Shown here in pieces: positions 23,239 through 35,522 of a DNA stretch of 64,000 nucleotides (its first letter is position 1; each line of letters starts with the position of its first letter). The DNA comes from Blepharisma japonicum (taxonomy: Eukaryota; Ciliophora; Heterotrichea; Heterotrichida; Blepharismidae): assembly GCA_949751835.1 (NCBI GenBank), contig CATKHK010000057.1, positions 1 to 64,000 of the forward strand. The letters are read 5' to 3'. Position numbers and translations under genes: made by a program. The notes below the pieces were generated by a model, which was not told the DNA's origin, did no database searches, and saw only the letters and a list, made by a program, of their open reading frames with translations.

Positions 23239-26200
23239 ATGATAAAAAACTATCAAAACTTTGCAGGTATAGGATTTATTAAGACATGATGATATATTTT
23301 AGCTGTACTAAATTTGAGCTCATCTATTAGCATTCTTGTAGTTCACAATAATTGAACAGCACCTAGCAATATTTGAGCTGAAGAATTAGTAAAAAAATTT
23401 GAATCCCTTATTGAGTGACATCAATGCAATTATTCAGCCATTTCAGAGTGTATAAATATGAATCCAAACATCCTAATTGTTCTTGATTTATCAGATAATT
23501 TTGAAGTGCAACTGAGTCTATCTCAACTGTGCAAAGTTAACCAGAAAACCCACTTAGTTGCTCAGAAAGCGTATGATTCTTATTACTATGACGAATGAAC
23601 TTATAGCATTATCCCTTCAAAATCAACTCAGATGGATGCGTATTTTGCAACTCTGAGTTACTTCAATTGAACTCATGGACTTGTAATTACTGATGAAGAT
23701 AATATATATAGCAAGAAAGAGTTTTTAGATTATTCAGATACTTTTGATTATTTAACTATAGAGTCATCAGCAAACATTGATAAGCTAGGAAATCGAATTA
23801 TCAAGCCTCTAGGCACCACAATGTATTATATTTTCACAAGCTCTACAATTTCATTAATAATTCAAGATATGCTGATATCTAAAAAACTCTTATTAAAAGG
23901 AGACGGGATAATTTTAAATCAAAACAGCGGTTATGGATGTACAATTACTGAAGCATTTATTGTTACGGCTACAGGACAAGAATTTGCAAGTACTCAAGAG
24001 GATTCTTTTTTGAGTTCTACTGAAAATTTAATACAATATTTATTAAATAGCACAATGGAGCTAACAACAATCGAAGGACTCAAATATTTGCTGAAGGAAT
24101 ATAACAAGAAAAATCAATTTTCAATAGTAAATATTAAAGACAGTAAACGAGAAATCGTTGGATCAATTTCTGTAGGTATAGTAGCCATCTCAGATAAATT
24201 AATTTTTCCAGGAAATACAAATGTTGTACCAAAATCTGGCAAAAAAATTTTGCACATGACAGTGTCTGGAGGTTCCACAAATCCTGGTACTCCTCCATAT
24301 ATATCTATATCACATTTCTATTATGGCTCATATGTTGCTTGGAACTTAATTAATCAGGGCACGTTCGGGATCTTAAAAAATTTTCAAATAGCCTACTTTA
24401 TTTTTGATTGTGGTGTGGCAAATTACGATGAAAATTTTGCAACAGCATGCTTTACCAAAGACATAGACAAATTTGGATTAGTTCACATATCAGCAGCTTC
24501 TTCTGCCATGGCTATTGGAGAAATAAAGCTCTTTAAGAAGCTGAATTTAGCTATTCCAGCCATTGGAGCAACTCAACTTAGTTATTGGTTGAATTCAACA
24601 GCAGTTTATCCTTTGTTCACTCGGGTAGTTGTTTCAAACTACTATCAGTTTGCTTTGTCCTCCCTCTTGCTTAAAGCTTTAGGCTGGAAAAAACTCTGTG
24701 TTCTATATGGGAATGACACACTCGGGAGTTCAGGGTACTCAGCATTTATGGAAAATGCTGAAAAATATGGGCTAGAAATTCTGAATCCAGAAGATACAAG
24801 GATGCTGCCAGAAAACTTAAATAGAACTACAATAAAAAATTATATTAGTAAGCTGCAACGAATTATTGATACACAGGGAAGACTTCTAGTTTTATTATTG
24901 CAATTACCTTTATTCTATTTTGCTCTTGAAGCATTCTATGACATGGGTTTTAGGAAAGGAGATATCGTTATTTTGGCTTTATCCTCGGACCACGTTTCCC
25001 TTACACAATACGATTTTTTGTATACTTATAAAGTAAAGGAAGCAGGAATTCCAATGATTGCTATTTCAGGACAAAAATGAGTTGGCGAGACTGGAAAAAT
25101 GGTTTACTCACAGATAAAAACTCAGTATAACACTGTCCCATATTCATCTGCTTGCTATTTTCATGATGCCGCATATACCATTGGTGTCGCTTTAGATTAT
25201 ATGATAAATCAAGGGCTTGATTACTATGATCCTTACCAAACAAATTTGGCGATGAGAACTCAGAAATTTACCGGATGCACTGGAACAGTTTCAATTGATA
25301 AAAATAGTAATGACAGGATTATGGAGACTTTCGATATTAATGTTAACAAAATAGACAATATTTCTGGAAATATAACCTCCTATAAAATGGGAGAATTTCA
25401 TCCTGATAGTGCCACAATGTTGACTATTGAGAATCCGATTATTTATGGAGATGGGACTACTATAAAGCCAGATGACCTGAGAAATCAAAACAGTAAATGT
25501 CCTTTTTCTGATAAACTTGTGAGAACGTTTACGAAAGGAAGAATACTTATCTTTGGCGTCTGTTTTGGGTTTGCTTTTGTATCTATGGCTATAACTGCAT
25601 ATATATGGAAAAGGTGATGAAATATATCATTAGAAGAGCTAAAAGAAAAGCAAGAAATTTCTATGCAAGATTATATTGTTGAATTAACCGTGCTTATCGA
25701 ATTTTTCCATTCGCAGCTATGGGCCCAGATATAACTCCAATAAGTAATTTCTTAGCAAAAATCAGTAGTACTTTTTCTCTTAGCTTAGAAAATTTTTTGA
25801 AGCTCAAAAACGGAGCATTTTGAATTGTGGTTGATGGAGTCTATGCAGCTATTATATTATGACTAATTTTGTGCTCAGTTATTCTGCTAAGACTAGATGA
25901 AAGATTCTCCAGGGTATCTATTTTCAGGTTTTTAGCTTGGCTCTCAGATTATTTAATGCCTATTTTAGGTAATTTGTGTTTTATTCCTTTCATTTCAATG
26001 TGCTTGAATGTATTTGTATGTGACCAATCTATTGGAGAAGATTTTACCGATAGCTTCCTTGCTCAAGATTGCTATTATTTTTGTTGAAAAAACGAGCATT
26101 TGATATATGCAATTTTCTCTTCCATTGCTCTTACGTGCTATGAGCCACTTGCAGTTTTTTGTAGGCCTTTGTGGCAAGAATTGCAGAATTCATTGCATAT

Positions 26201-26699
26201 ACACACAGCTCCTCTATTTTTGATGGTAAAAACTGTTGTCCAAGTAATTTTTATAGTCATGAATAAAACAATCAAAAGAGCTGAAAGCACAGTTCATGGA
26301 GCTCTATTTGCAATCCTAATGGCAACTTATATCGGTTTCATATTCAGATTCAAACCCTACAACTATCCAAGACTTTGCTGGTGACAAGCCCTAAGCCTGA
26401 TTGGTGTACTTTGGCTTTCAGTGCTTTCAATAATCTCAGCAAATGCTGAAGAAAGCAATTTAATTTATTTTCTAGTTCTGTGCATAGGGTGGGCAATAAT
26501 CGCTATCATCGGGATTTATGTACAAAGAAAAAAGTACCCCAGCCTGCTGTATAGAAGAAAAGGTTTGGATACAAGTCATTTGTTCGCATTTGCGTTTGCC
26601 TTCGGCGATAAATCAAAAAGAGCCCTTGCAAAAATAGTCCCAAATCGATTGTCTGAAGATCCAGTGTTTAATCTTTCATCTATGAAACAGATTTATTAA
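23239..26699 (+). CDS. Binding-protein-like multi-pass receptor, paralogue C, with one frame break
   Basis: From ATG 23239 the frame (TGA as Trp) runs through two binding-protein-like folds (first FATLSYFNWTHGLVITDEDN; second LLLKALGWKKLCVLYGNDT and FYDMGFRKGDIVILAL), the LIFPGN junction, the FDCGV...TACF Cys pair and the first membrane segment GRILIFGVCFGFAFVSMA. At 25711-25715, opposite FFQLLAMGPDI of paralogue A, one base is missing and the frame shifts; the rest continues to TAA 26697-26699 with the same membrane segments and KPYNYPRLCWW. No 15- or 16-nt intron explains the shift. The remainder is intact for about 1150 residues, so this is either a very recent pseudogene or a one-base assembly error. 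The start is uncertain: the first Met gives a longer than usual leader (MIKNYQNFAGIGFIKTWWYI). Confidence 0.75.
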
Positions 26700-26761
26700 T
26701 ATGAATTTTTAAGGCTTCTTAATTTAACAATTTTAATTAATAGTTAAAGGATTAATTTACA

Positions 26762-26813
26762 AAAGTCACTTTACTGAGTCATGTCCACTCTTTCTGCTTT
26801 CATTTTCTTTAGC
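26762..26813 (-). pseudogene. Tail-end relic of a Kelch-like gene at a duplication junction
   Basis: The minus strand reads KENESRKSGHDSVK and a stop, resembling the end of the Kelch-like gene at 27837 (KKKKMKEGRVDFDSL, stop); the DNA shares the CTTTCATTTTCTTT stretch and surrounding bases. It abuts the left end of the partial receptor copy. Short match, so moderate support. Confidence 0.45.
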
Positions 26814-27750
26814 AAAAATAAGTAGTAGTCTTTCCCTAAACCTAGAAAATATTTTGAACCTCAAAACAGAGGATTTTGAATTGTGGTTGATGGAGTCTAT
26901 GGGGCTATTATATTATGAATAATTTTGTGCACAGTTATCCTGCTAAGACTAGATGGAAATTTCCCGGGATATCCATTCTAAGGTTTTTAGCTTGACTCTC
27001 GGATTATTTAATGCCTATTTCAGGTGATTTGTACTTTATTACTTTCATTTTAATGCGCTTGAATACATTTGTGTGCAACCAATCTATTGGAGAAGATTTT
27101 ACCGATAGCTTCCTTGCTCAAGATTGCTATTATTTTTGTTGAAAAAAGCATTTGATATATACGATTTTTTCTTTCATAGCTCTTATGTGCTATGAGCCAC
27201 TTGCTATTTTTTGCGGGGCTTTATGGCAAGAATTGCAAAATTCATTCCATATAAATACAGCTCCACTATTTTTGATGGTAAAAACTGTTGTCCAAATAAT
27301 TTTTATAGTTATGAATAAAACGATCAAAAGAGCAAAAAGCACAGTTCATGGAGCACTATTTTCAGTCTTAATGGCTGCTTATATTGGATTCATATTTAGA
27401 TTCATGCCTTACAATTATCCAAGACTTTGCTAGCGACAAGATCTACGTCTAATTTGCGTACTGTGGCTTTCTTTGCTTTTAACAATCTCAGCAAATGTTG
27501 GAGGAAGTATGCTAATTTATTTTCTTTATGTGTGCATAGGATGAGCAATATTGTTATCATCGGAATTTATGTGCAAGGAAAAAAGTATCCTAGCCTTCTA
27601 TATAGAAGAAAAGGTTTGGTTACAACTAATTCATTCACATTTGCGTTTGCTTTTGGCAAAAAATCAAAAAAAGCCCTTGCAAAAATAGTTCTAAATCGGA
27701 TGCCAAAAGATTCTTCATCTAACCTTTCATCCATTAAGCAATTTGCGTAA
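26814..27750 (+). pseudogene. Partial receptor copy (C-terminal membrane part only)
   Basis: This stretch repeats 25757-26699 of paralogue C at high identity, from the segment after the second membrane helix to the C-terminus (TTNSFTFAFAFGKKSKKALA). It has several frame changes, and TAG replaces the TGG of CWW. No ectodomain or signal peptide is present. It is a truncated tandem duplicate of a host gene. Confidence 0.88.
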
Positions 27751-27836
27751 TAGAAAATATAATATCAACTTAAAGCTTCTTTAAATTAATAATATTAGAT
27801 TAATAATTATTAAAGGGATCGGCTATATACAAACTT

Positions 27837-28952
27837 TTAAAGTGAGTCAAAATCAACTCTTCCTTCTTTCATTTTCTTTTTCTTTAAGTCAAATTTAAAG
27901 CAAGAAATTTTATCAATGCCAAATAAAACTCCGTAAAGGCAACTATCACACTGCTTTGCATGAGTAAAGCCATATTCTTCATTTAGCTTAATGTCTCCAA
28001 TTTTATTCCAGCTATATTCATTTCCGATTTCGCTTTCCATTATATTGCCTTCCAGTTCTATTACGTAAACCCTCATATTAAAAGTAGCCAGCAGTTTAAG
28101 CCTGCATTCATTAACGCTGACGGCAGGAATCTCTGAGTAGCTTTCAATTTTTCTATCAAACTTATAAAGTTTTTTAAAAAAAAAGCCACAGATCAAGATA
28201 TTTTCTTGAAAAACAAGGCAAGAGCATCCAAAAGAAGCGACTGGGATAGGAGTCAGCCTAATCCATCGGTTAGCGGATAAATCAAATTTATAAGCAGTGT
28301 CCAGTATTTGGAGTTCAAACATCCCACCAAAAATAAAAATGCAATTTTGATAGTAAACCCCAACACATCACGATGCGTTAGGCCCATTAGGTAGCCTTCT
28401 TTTGATAGAAAGCGTTTTTAAATCAAATATATAAGCTTTTGCAGACGAAAACTCCCAGCATCCAAATGAAAATAGCTCTCAGTTAGGAAGTTGGACTAGG
28501 CAGGCTTTATCAAAAGACTCTGGAATATTTATTTCAGCCTGGCTTAGCCTAGAGTTCTTCATGTCATAAATGACCACACCAGTCTTGCTTGGCACTCCAC
28601 AAGTAGAATACATGAATTCGGACTCGAAACTTAACTGCTCTGAGAAGATCTTAAGGCTGGTTTTGGTAGAATTCCAAGCATCGATGAACTTTGAGTAAGC
28701 ATCCATGAATTCAGCACTGATTTCGTTTAAGAATTTGCGCTCTTCAGGAGCTATTTCTATGAGAGAAATCCTATCAAATTCTTTTTGGAGGCTGGTTCTT
28801 GTTAGTTCATAATTTGATAGTTCACCTGACAAATATTTTTTCTGCTGCTCTTGGAGTACTTTTTCAAGTGAAGATAGCTCCAATAATTTTTTATTTAATT
28901 CTTGGGCTAGGAATTTGCTTCTTTGTTGTGTGCTTCTCTTGATAGATTCCAT
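27837..28952 (-). CDS. Kelch-like repeat protein with coiled-coil N-terminus (copy E)
   Basis: A frame of 371 residues runs from ATG (28950-28952) to TAA (27837-27839), with TGA as Trp at 28479 and others. Residues 1-70 form a coiled coil (QRSKFLAQELNKKLLELSSL). The Kelch-like part begins near residue 130 (VVIYDMKNSRLSQAEINIPE) and shows ACLVQLPNWELFSFGCWEF, CIFIFGGM, FDLSANRWIRLTPIPVASFG and NILICGFFFKKLYKFD. There is no zinc module. It is a tandem paralogue of the gene at 29174-30277 on the same strand, with 221 bp between. Likely a cytosolic interaction protein; partner unknown. Confidence 0.82.
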
Positions 28953-29173
28953 GTTTTAATTTTCATAACTTTTGGTTGAATAAAGCCAATTTAAGCTAAC
29001 AAGCAGTATTTTATTCTTAAAATGATTAGTTATTATTAATCAAATAAAGCTCGAAAACCTAGAGAAAAGTAGAATGCTTCAGTTAAGACTAAACTAGTTA
29101 TAGTGATTCTATGTGACAATATGCTTGAGAAATATATTTACAAGTATTTTTTAATTTTAAATAATCTATTAAT
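28953..29173. other. Spacer between tandem Kelch-like genes
   Basis: 221 bp, AT-rich; the promoter of copy E should lie here. No motif was recognised. Confidence 0.4.
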
Positions 29174-30277
29174 TTAGCATGGCTTCTTTATTTCTATCTC
29201 TTCCAATTTTCGTTTGCTAAGATCAAATTTGTAGCATCAAGAATCTTTCATATCATATAAAATATTATATACAGCACCATTACACTGCTTTGCGTACCCA
29301 TAACGGCAATCATTTACAGTGCAAGCAAACATCCCAATCTTATATCATTGAAAATCATCTTCTCAGCCACTTTCAACAATTTTCCCACCAACCTCAAATA
29401 AATAAGCTCTCGAATTCCCCACACTTAGAAGCTTCAGCATACACTCTCTTACATGAACTTCTGATATTTCTGAATAGCTCTCAATATCTAAATCAAGTCT
29501 ATAAATCTTATTGTGAAAAAAGCCACAAACCAAAAGCTTTCCGTTAAAAGGCACAGAAGAGCATCCAAAAGATGATTTTGGTAGCTGGGGCAGTTTGGTT
29601 CAGTGGTTTTTGATGAGATCGAACCTAGTTACAAATTCTGATCCTGGGGTTCTATAAGAACTGGAAAATACATAAACAGAGTTTTTATAGTAGACTCCTC
29701 CTGCTCATAAGGCTGGAGTACCTGAAGGAAGTATTCTTTTAAGAGTAAGTGTACTGAGGTCAACTATAGAGCAAGCACTAGAAGTTAAATCTCAGGTTCC
29801 ATAGCAGAAGAGCTCAGAATTTGGAAGCTGGATTGTATAGAGGCTGTGGCGTGATTCTGGAGAGGCTTGCTTTAACTGGTAGGTGTCTATATCATAGTAG
29901 AATAGGCATGACTTATTATCGACTCGAAAATTCACATAAAGATACCTTGAAGATAAGTCTAAATGCTCATTTAAGCAATTCAATTTTTGATAAATCCTGT
30001 CTCGGCTACTCATGTAAGTGTTGTAAGCTATGGTAATTTTTTCATTTGATTCATATAAAAGCTGCAGCTCTTCAGGATTTTCATTTAGCAAAGTTCCCTC
30101 AAGCTTGGCTTCAATTAATTTTGTTGATAAATTAAATATTTTGACTTCCCCAAGAAAGTAATCTTTAGATGTAATATCAAGCATCTCCTCTAGCAATGAA
30201 AGTTCTTTTATCTTTTCAATAAGTTTTTCATTCAGCGCATTTCCAGCATCCTCTATTCTCCTTTTGATGGTTTCCAT
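29174..30277 (-). CDS. Kelch-like repeat protein with coiled-coil N-terminus (copy F)
   Basis: A frame of 367 residues runs from ATG (30275-30277) to TAA (29174-29176), needing several TGA-encoded Trp, for example in FCYGTW and KNHWTKLPQLP. Residues 1-60 are helical (LNEKLIEKIKELSLLEEMLD). The Kelch-like part starts near 135 (CLFYYDIDTYQLKQASPESR) and continues with YTIQLPNSELFCYGTW, SVYVFSSSY (here the usual FGG is replaced by FSS), FDLIKNHW and LLVCGFFHNKIYRLDLDIES. It is closely related to copy E and was produced by tandem duplication. Function unknown. Confidence 0.82.
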
Positions 30278-30489
30278 AATTTTATTGAGGCTTTCTTCCT
30301 ATATGAAATTATTTCTTAATTAAATAACATTTTTCCTGCATCATGAAAACATAATTATTTTTATTTTAAGTGATTTTTCATATATCTTGAAAGGACATCA
30401 CAAAGAAATAGTTTAAAGCTGTTCTTTTTTCAATATTATCAATAATAGTTAAACAATGATAAAGAAAAGCTTTTATCATAATAATAAAT
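30278..30489. promoter_or_regulatory. Divergent intergenic region (shared 5' flank)
   Basis: 212 bp between two divergently transcribed genes, so it should carry both promoters. AT-rich; no specific element was recognised. Confidence 0.45.
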
Positions 30490-33400
30490 ATGCTAGCTTG
30501 GCTAGTCCTTTTGATTAAAATCTCTGATGTTTTCTGCATTTGTGAATTTGAATGCAAAACTTTAAACCTTGAATTATGTTTAAAATGCATTGAAACAGAA
30601 ATCCTAGTGAAAAAAGAATATTCTTCCAAAATTTGTAATTTATGGTCTCAAAAAGAATGCTCCGTATCTAAAGAATTTATTATTTCAACCCGGAAAGACT
30701 ATATTTGAATCAATTCATTTTATCATGATCAAATTATTATTAGCTTGACAAATGAGTCGCTACAATCCAGTATTTCAGCTAAGTTTACAGACAAAAGAAA
30801 TTCAACTCTAGAGAAAATATGTCAAATCGAATACCCAAATTTTCAGCATTTTGGGTTTAAATTTAAAGGTGGAATGCGTTCAAATCCAATATATATTTGA
30901 ATAATTGGCTCCTTTAAAGAGGATTTTCAAGGTTTTGTATCAGCCCAAATTATAAATGAACCAAAATCTACTTCATTAGCAGAAATTCAATGCTTACCAA
31001 TACCAGAACTAAAAAGCATTGAATGCTCTCAGTCTACTGCAAAATGCCCCCCTTGGCTTTGGCCAGAAAGCTTGCCCTGAGAAGCTAAAAGAAGATTGCT
31101 TCTAAATTGCGGTGATGCAACTTGTAATATGTGTCCTACAAGCTTTAGCAGTACTTGAGGGGACTGCTCTGATTGTGGAGCATCTTTATTTTTATATCAA
31201 GGCTTGTGTTGAAAAGCCTGCCCATCAGGAACAGTTAAAAACTCTGAATATAATACATGCGATAAGCAAGAAATTTATTCACTTGACTTAAGCCTATATG
31301 ACGTCATATCAAGCAGCCCATCAGGGATGAAACTTTCCGCAGATTATAACTGCCCTAACCCTTATCCTGTCCTCAACCGAGGCTTTTTCTTTGATATTTG
31401 TTCCCGCATGTCTTCTGATTCTTTTATCATGCCTTACTTCTTTTCAGTTTCTGGCTGGCTTTTTGTGGTCGATTACCAAAATGCCTGAAACCAAATACTG
31501 CACTGGAATTCAGACTATATCAATATAAATAACAACCATTTAGAACTATATGAAAAAGTCATTGAGCCAAATCCTTTTACCCTCAATCAATGAAACTACT
31601 TTTACATTTCTCAATCAACAGATTGGAGTTTTGTGTATCTTTCAATATCAATGAATGGTGGCTCCACAACATCAGTGACAGAGTGGATTAGTTCTACTTA
31701 TCTTAACATAAATGACAATGCAAATACTCTATATGTTGGATCTCCATTTATAAGTACAAGCAAACATGGATTTCATGGATACTTGTATAGGCTTCGAATT
31801 TATACTGATTATCAGTCAACTGGAGCTTCAAATGATTACTATATAAGTAATTGCTCAGGCGATTGCTCAGCTTGTCCATCAGAGAATATTTGTCCTAGTA
31901 CTCACTGTACTTCTACTCAATATGAATATTTTGATGGCTGCAAGTCATGTGCGGCTTGTGAAACAAGCTGTGTTAGAGAAAGTGACTGCAATTTGTGCTT
32001 AGACTATTGTGATTCGTGCAGTTCGTTTTCTTTGTGTAGTTCATGCCAAACCTACTATTTTCTTGGCCCTTCGTCTAAGAGTTGCCATTCAGGAGGATGC
32101 CCTTCAGGCTCTTATGATAATGGTAATTATCAATGCAAGTTTAGCGTAGGAATGATTGAAGGAAGGATCCCCTGCTTAAGTTTGATTCTAAACAAAATTC
32201 AAGGCAATTTCACAGACACTACTTATAAAACAAGCACCCAAGCTGGAGTCACAGCTGATTTTTATCCAAAATATGATGCATATGATCCTTACCCATCCAA
32301 GGGTCGAGGCTACTACTTTAATGGCCACTCATTGATGCAGGTCACTTCATTTATGTTTAATGTTGAATTCAGCATTTCAGCTTGAATTTATCTGCCTACT
32401 ACAAATAGTGGAATTATTTTCACAAAGCAGATTAAAGATAGCTCTTCCACAATATTAATGGCTTTTGAAATAAACAGCAGCAATAAGCTCCAACTTACTT
32501 TATATCTAACTATGAGTAAGACTGGAAAGGTGCTGAGAGCAGAATCAAAACAAATTGTGTATGATTCTCAATGGTACAATCTTGCAGCATGTGTATACTA
32601 TACAGCTCCATATTCTCAAATAACATTTTCAACTGCGGGAACAACCATGAGTATTGGGTATTATAAAGCTTCTTTATTTGGATTATTTTTAGATTATAAT
32701 AATGGCTATACTGCAACCATTGGAGCATCTAAGTCATCTAAAGGCTATGAAAATTTTATAAAGGCTTTTATATACAGCATAAAAATATGAAATTTTGAAA
32801 TGGACACTTGGTATAATGACCATTCATCAGGCAGCTGCGGGAATTACCCTCCAGCTGCTGACAGCTGTCTTTCAGCTCAGCCAATTGAGAAGTTTTATGA
32901 TGGGAATTATTGGCAAACTTGCAAGTCAAATTGTACTACAAAAGGTTGTGTGAGATCGGATACTCAATGCAACCTATGTGAGCTTGAAAATTGCTACCTC
33001 TGTGAAGATTGAACTGGGTGCAATACATATTGTGACTCAAGCTGCGCTACCTGCAATGGGACAAGCTATAAAGATTGCATAACATGTGCTAATTCTACAC
33101 GTGTTTTAGCTTATCCTGGACAATGCAGCTGTATGACAAGCCAATACTTGATTTCTGAGTCACCCTATTCATGCGGTGACTGCTATAGTGCCTGCAGTGC
33201 ATGTGTTGGGCCTAATTATAATGATTGTCTGAGTTGCAGCAGCCCAAACATTAAATCTGCTAGCTCTCCAGGATTTTGCTCATGCAATTCTACTCAATAT
33301 ATTAAGTCTAAAAGCCCTTTGGAGTGTGCTGATTGTGATTCAAGCTGCCTTACTTGCTCTGGAGGTGGCAAGTATAGCTGCCTGTCATGCCCATCTGGAT

Positions 33401-35271
33401 TTGTTTTAGAAAATGATGGGTCATGCACTTGCGGAGAAGGGAAAACTTTTTATAGTGGCAATTGCATACATTGTGCTGATGAAAGATGCAGCAATTGTAC
33501 GAATAGTCCAGATATCTGTATTTCATGCTTTTCTCCATTTGTTATAGGTGGGCTGGGTTGTGTATGCTATGCTGGAACCAAAGAAGAAAATGGAATTTGT
33601 GTTGAAAATATTCTTTATGTGAATGAGTCTTATTCAGATAATACTTTCTACCTACTATTTAGTGAAGATTTGAATCAAACTTTAAGCATAAATGATATTT
33701 CTATCACTGTTCGAGCTGATATTCCAGTTACAGTTGCTTCTGAAATTAAAACTATTTCAAAGAACTACTATTATAAAATTCCTGTGGAATTTACTCCTAC
33801 AGATGTAAATGGAGTAGTTACTTTGCAGCTGTATATTAATAAAGTATTATATGGGATGTCGAATTCTATTATTGAGCAAAGGCTGTTTATTCATAACAAT
33901 GTTACTATAGCTGGGCAGCCAAAAAGTAGTGAGCAAATTGCAAACGAAGAAATTGCTGCAGTCTTTCCCACCTCTGCTCAAAAATCTCTGACCTCAACGG
34001 TCGCGTTTTATGGTGTCGTCCAGTATCTTTGAACCCAGAAATCCTCAACTTTATGAATATACGTGAATATGGTCCAGATTATTGCTTTTGCTCCTTTGAT
34101 GAATATTGATATTCCTTCAGATATATACGATATGCTTAAGGGCTATATTTCTTATAAATCTATCCCTAATCTTGGAGTATGGATTTATGAAAGCCGCCAT
34201 ATTGGGCCTGAGCCAATAACTAAATTTTATAAATACGGATATAAATCAGGACTTTTTGTTCTCTCTGCAGGACATATGGTATGAATCTCTCTAATGTTTT
34301 TCGCTTTATGGGGAATTTTGTTTCTGCTTTATTTAATTATCCCAGTTGCAAAGGTTAGGAATGTGCTAAATACCAAAGTTTTAATGAATTTCGAGTATTC
34401 TTGGCTTATTAAGCTTTGATTACAAATTTATATATTAACTATAGCTGGCGCAGTAATTGGAATTAATAATCCTGATGGGAGTCGATCTGACTATGTTGCT
34501 GACTATACTATCTCGTGGGTTGTGTTTCTTTTGTCTTGAGTTATTAATGGATTGATTATTTGGTTCATATGGAAAAATAAAGCCATTATTGAGTCTGGGA
34601 ATGAAAATTTCATTAAAAAATATAGTTCATTGCTGGAAGATTTTCATTGTAAAAAAGGATTTTTAAGCATGTGCTATTATCCATGGTTTCTGCTGCGAAG
34701 AAGCTTATATGCACTAATACTGTATAACCTAGCTGACGTTCCTGTTTTGCAATCAGTATCAAATATCATTTTAACTCTCATCACAATAATTTATATGATC
34801 AAATATAAGCCTTATAAAAGTGCACTAAATAATCAAGTGGAAATAGCTGCAGAATTTGTAGTGCTTATAGTATTCATATTTTTAACCCCCTTTATTTATA
34901 CAGATTTATCAGTGTCTGCTAGAGAAGCTTTCCAAACTATTATTCTGTTATCAATGATATCATTTATTTTATATAGCTATGTTATTTTAGTTTTACAGTA
35001 TTATGGAAAAATCAAGGAAAAGCTAAAGAAAAGAAAAGATCTTAAAGTAGCTCAAGATACGGGAATTGTTTTTCCAGTGAATTTCTCAGATTTTATTAAT
35101 GGTAGTAATGCAGATGAAGTGAATAAACATGACACTATATATACTACTCCAAGAGAAGGAGCAGCTGGAAAGAAAGATCCAATCAGCACACCTGATTCAT
35201 CAATTTTTTATCAAAAAAGGCTGAATAGTGAGTGTCCCTCATTTGATGGGACTTCTGTCATCAATGAATAA
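30490..35271 (+). CDS. Large Cys-rich/LamG-like multi-pass surface receptor
   Basis: One frame of 1593 residues, ATG 30490 to TAA 35269-35271, with about twenty TGA-encoded Trp. Signal peptide: MLAWLVLLIKISDVFC. The ectodomain alternates furin-like Cys-rich blocks (for example CPTSFSSTWGDCSDCGASLF, and SCLTCSGGGKYSCLSCPSGF near residue 960) with two concanavalin/LamG-like domains (about 310-450 and 590-765; VEFSISAWIYLP, WYNLAACVYY). After a Cys-free stalk about seven hydrophobic segments span residues 1165-1505 (LMFFALWGILFLLYLIIPVA; ISWVVFLLSWVINGLIIWFI), followed by a ~85-residue polar tail. This architecture recurs in ciliate surface proteins with a membrane part reminiscent of TRP/polycystin-like cores, but the family is not established here. 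Likely a plasma-membrane sensor or adhesion protein. Confidence 0.85.
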
Positions 35272-35522
35272 CTGTTCATTATTATTAGAACTGAAAACAT
35301 AATTAAATATTATAATTATGCTCTTTATTATCATGTTTAAAGATGTAAATGAAATAATGCAAAACTAGTAAAATTATAGATATTTAAATTTAATATATTT
35401 GTACTCAAATTGAGCATAGCTTCTGCTTTTCCTTTTGGTAGACTTGATCTCCAAAATTTTCCCATATAATCTCCAAAATTTCCCCATATTTTCAAATCTA
35501 TTATTTTCATTTCAAACTCTAC
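35272..35522. other. Intergenic spacer
   Basis: 251 bp, AT-rich, between genes on the plus strand; no supported feature. Confidence 0.4.

Noticed and set aside
23239-23300. A 15-nt intron at the start of receptor C to give a normal signal peptide
   Set aside because: Several GT and AG pairs exist but none gives a clearly better leader; the first Met was kept as a tentative start.
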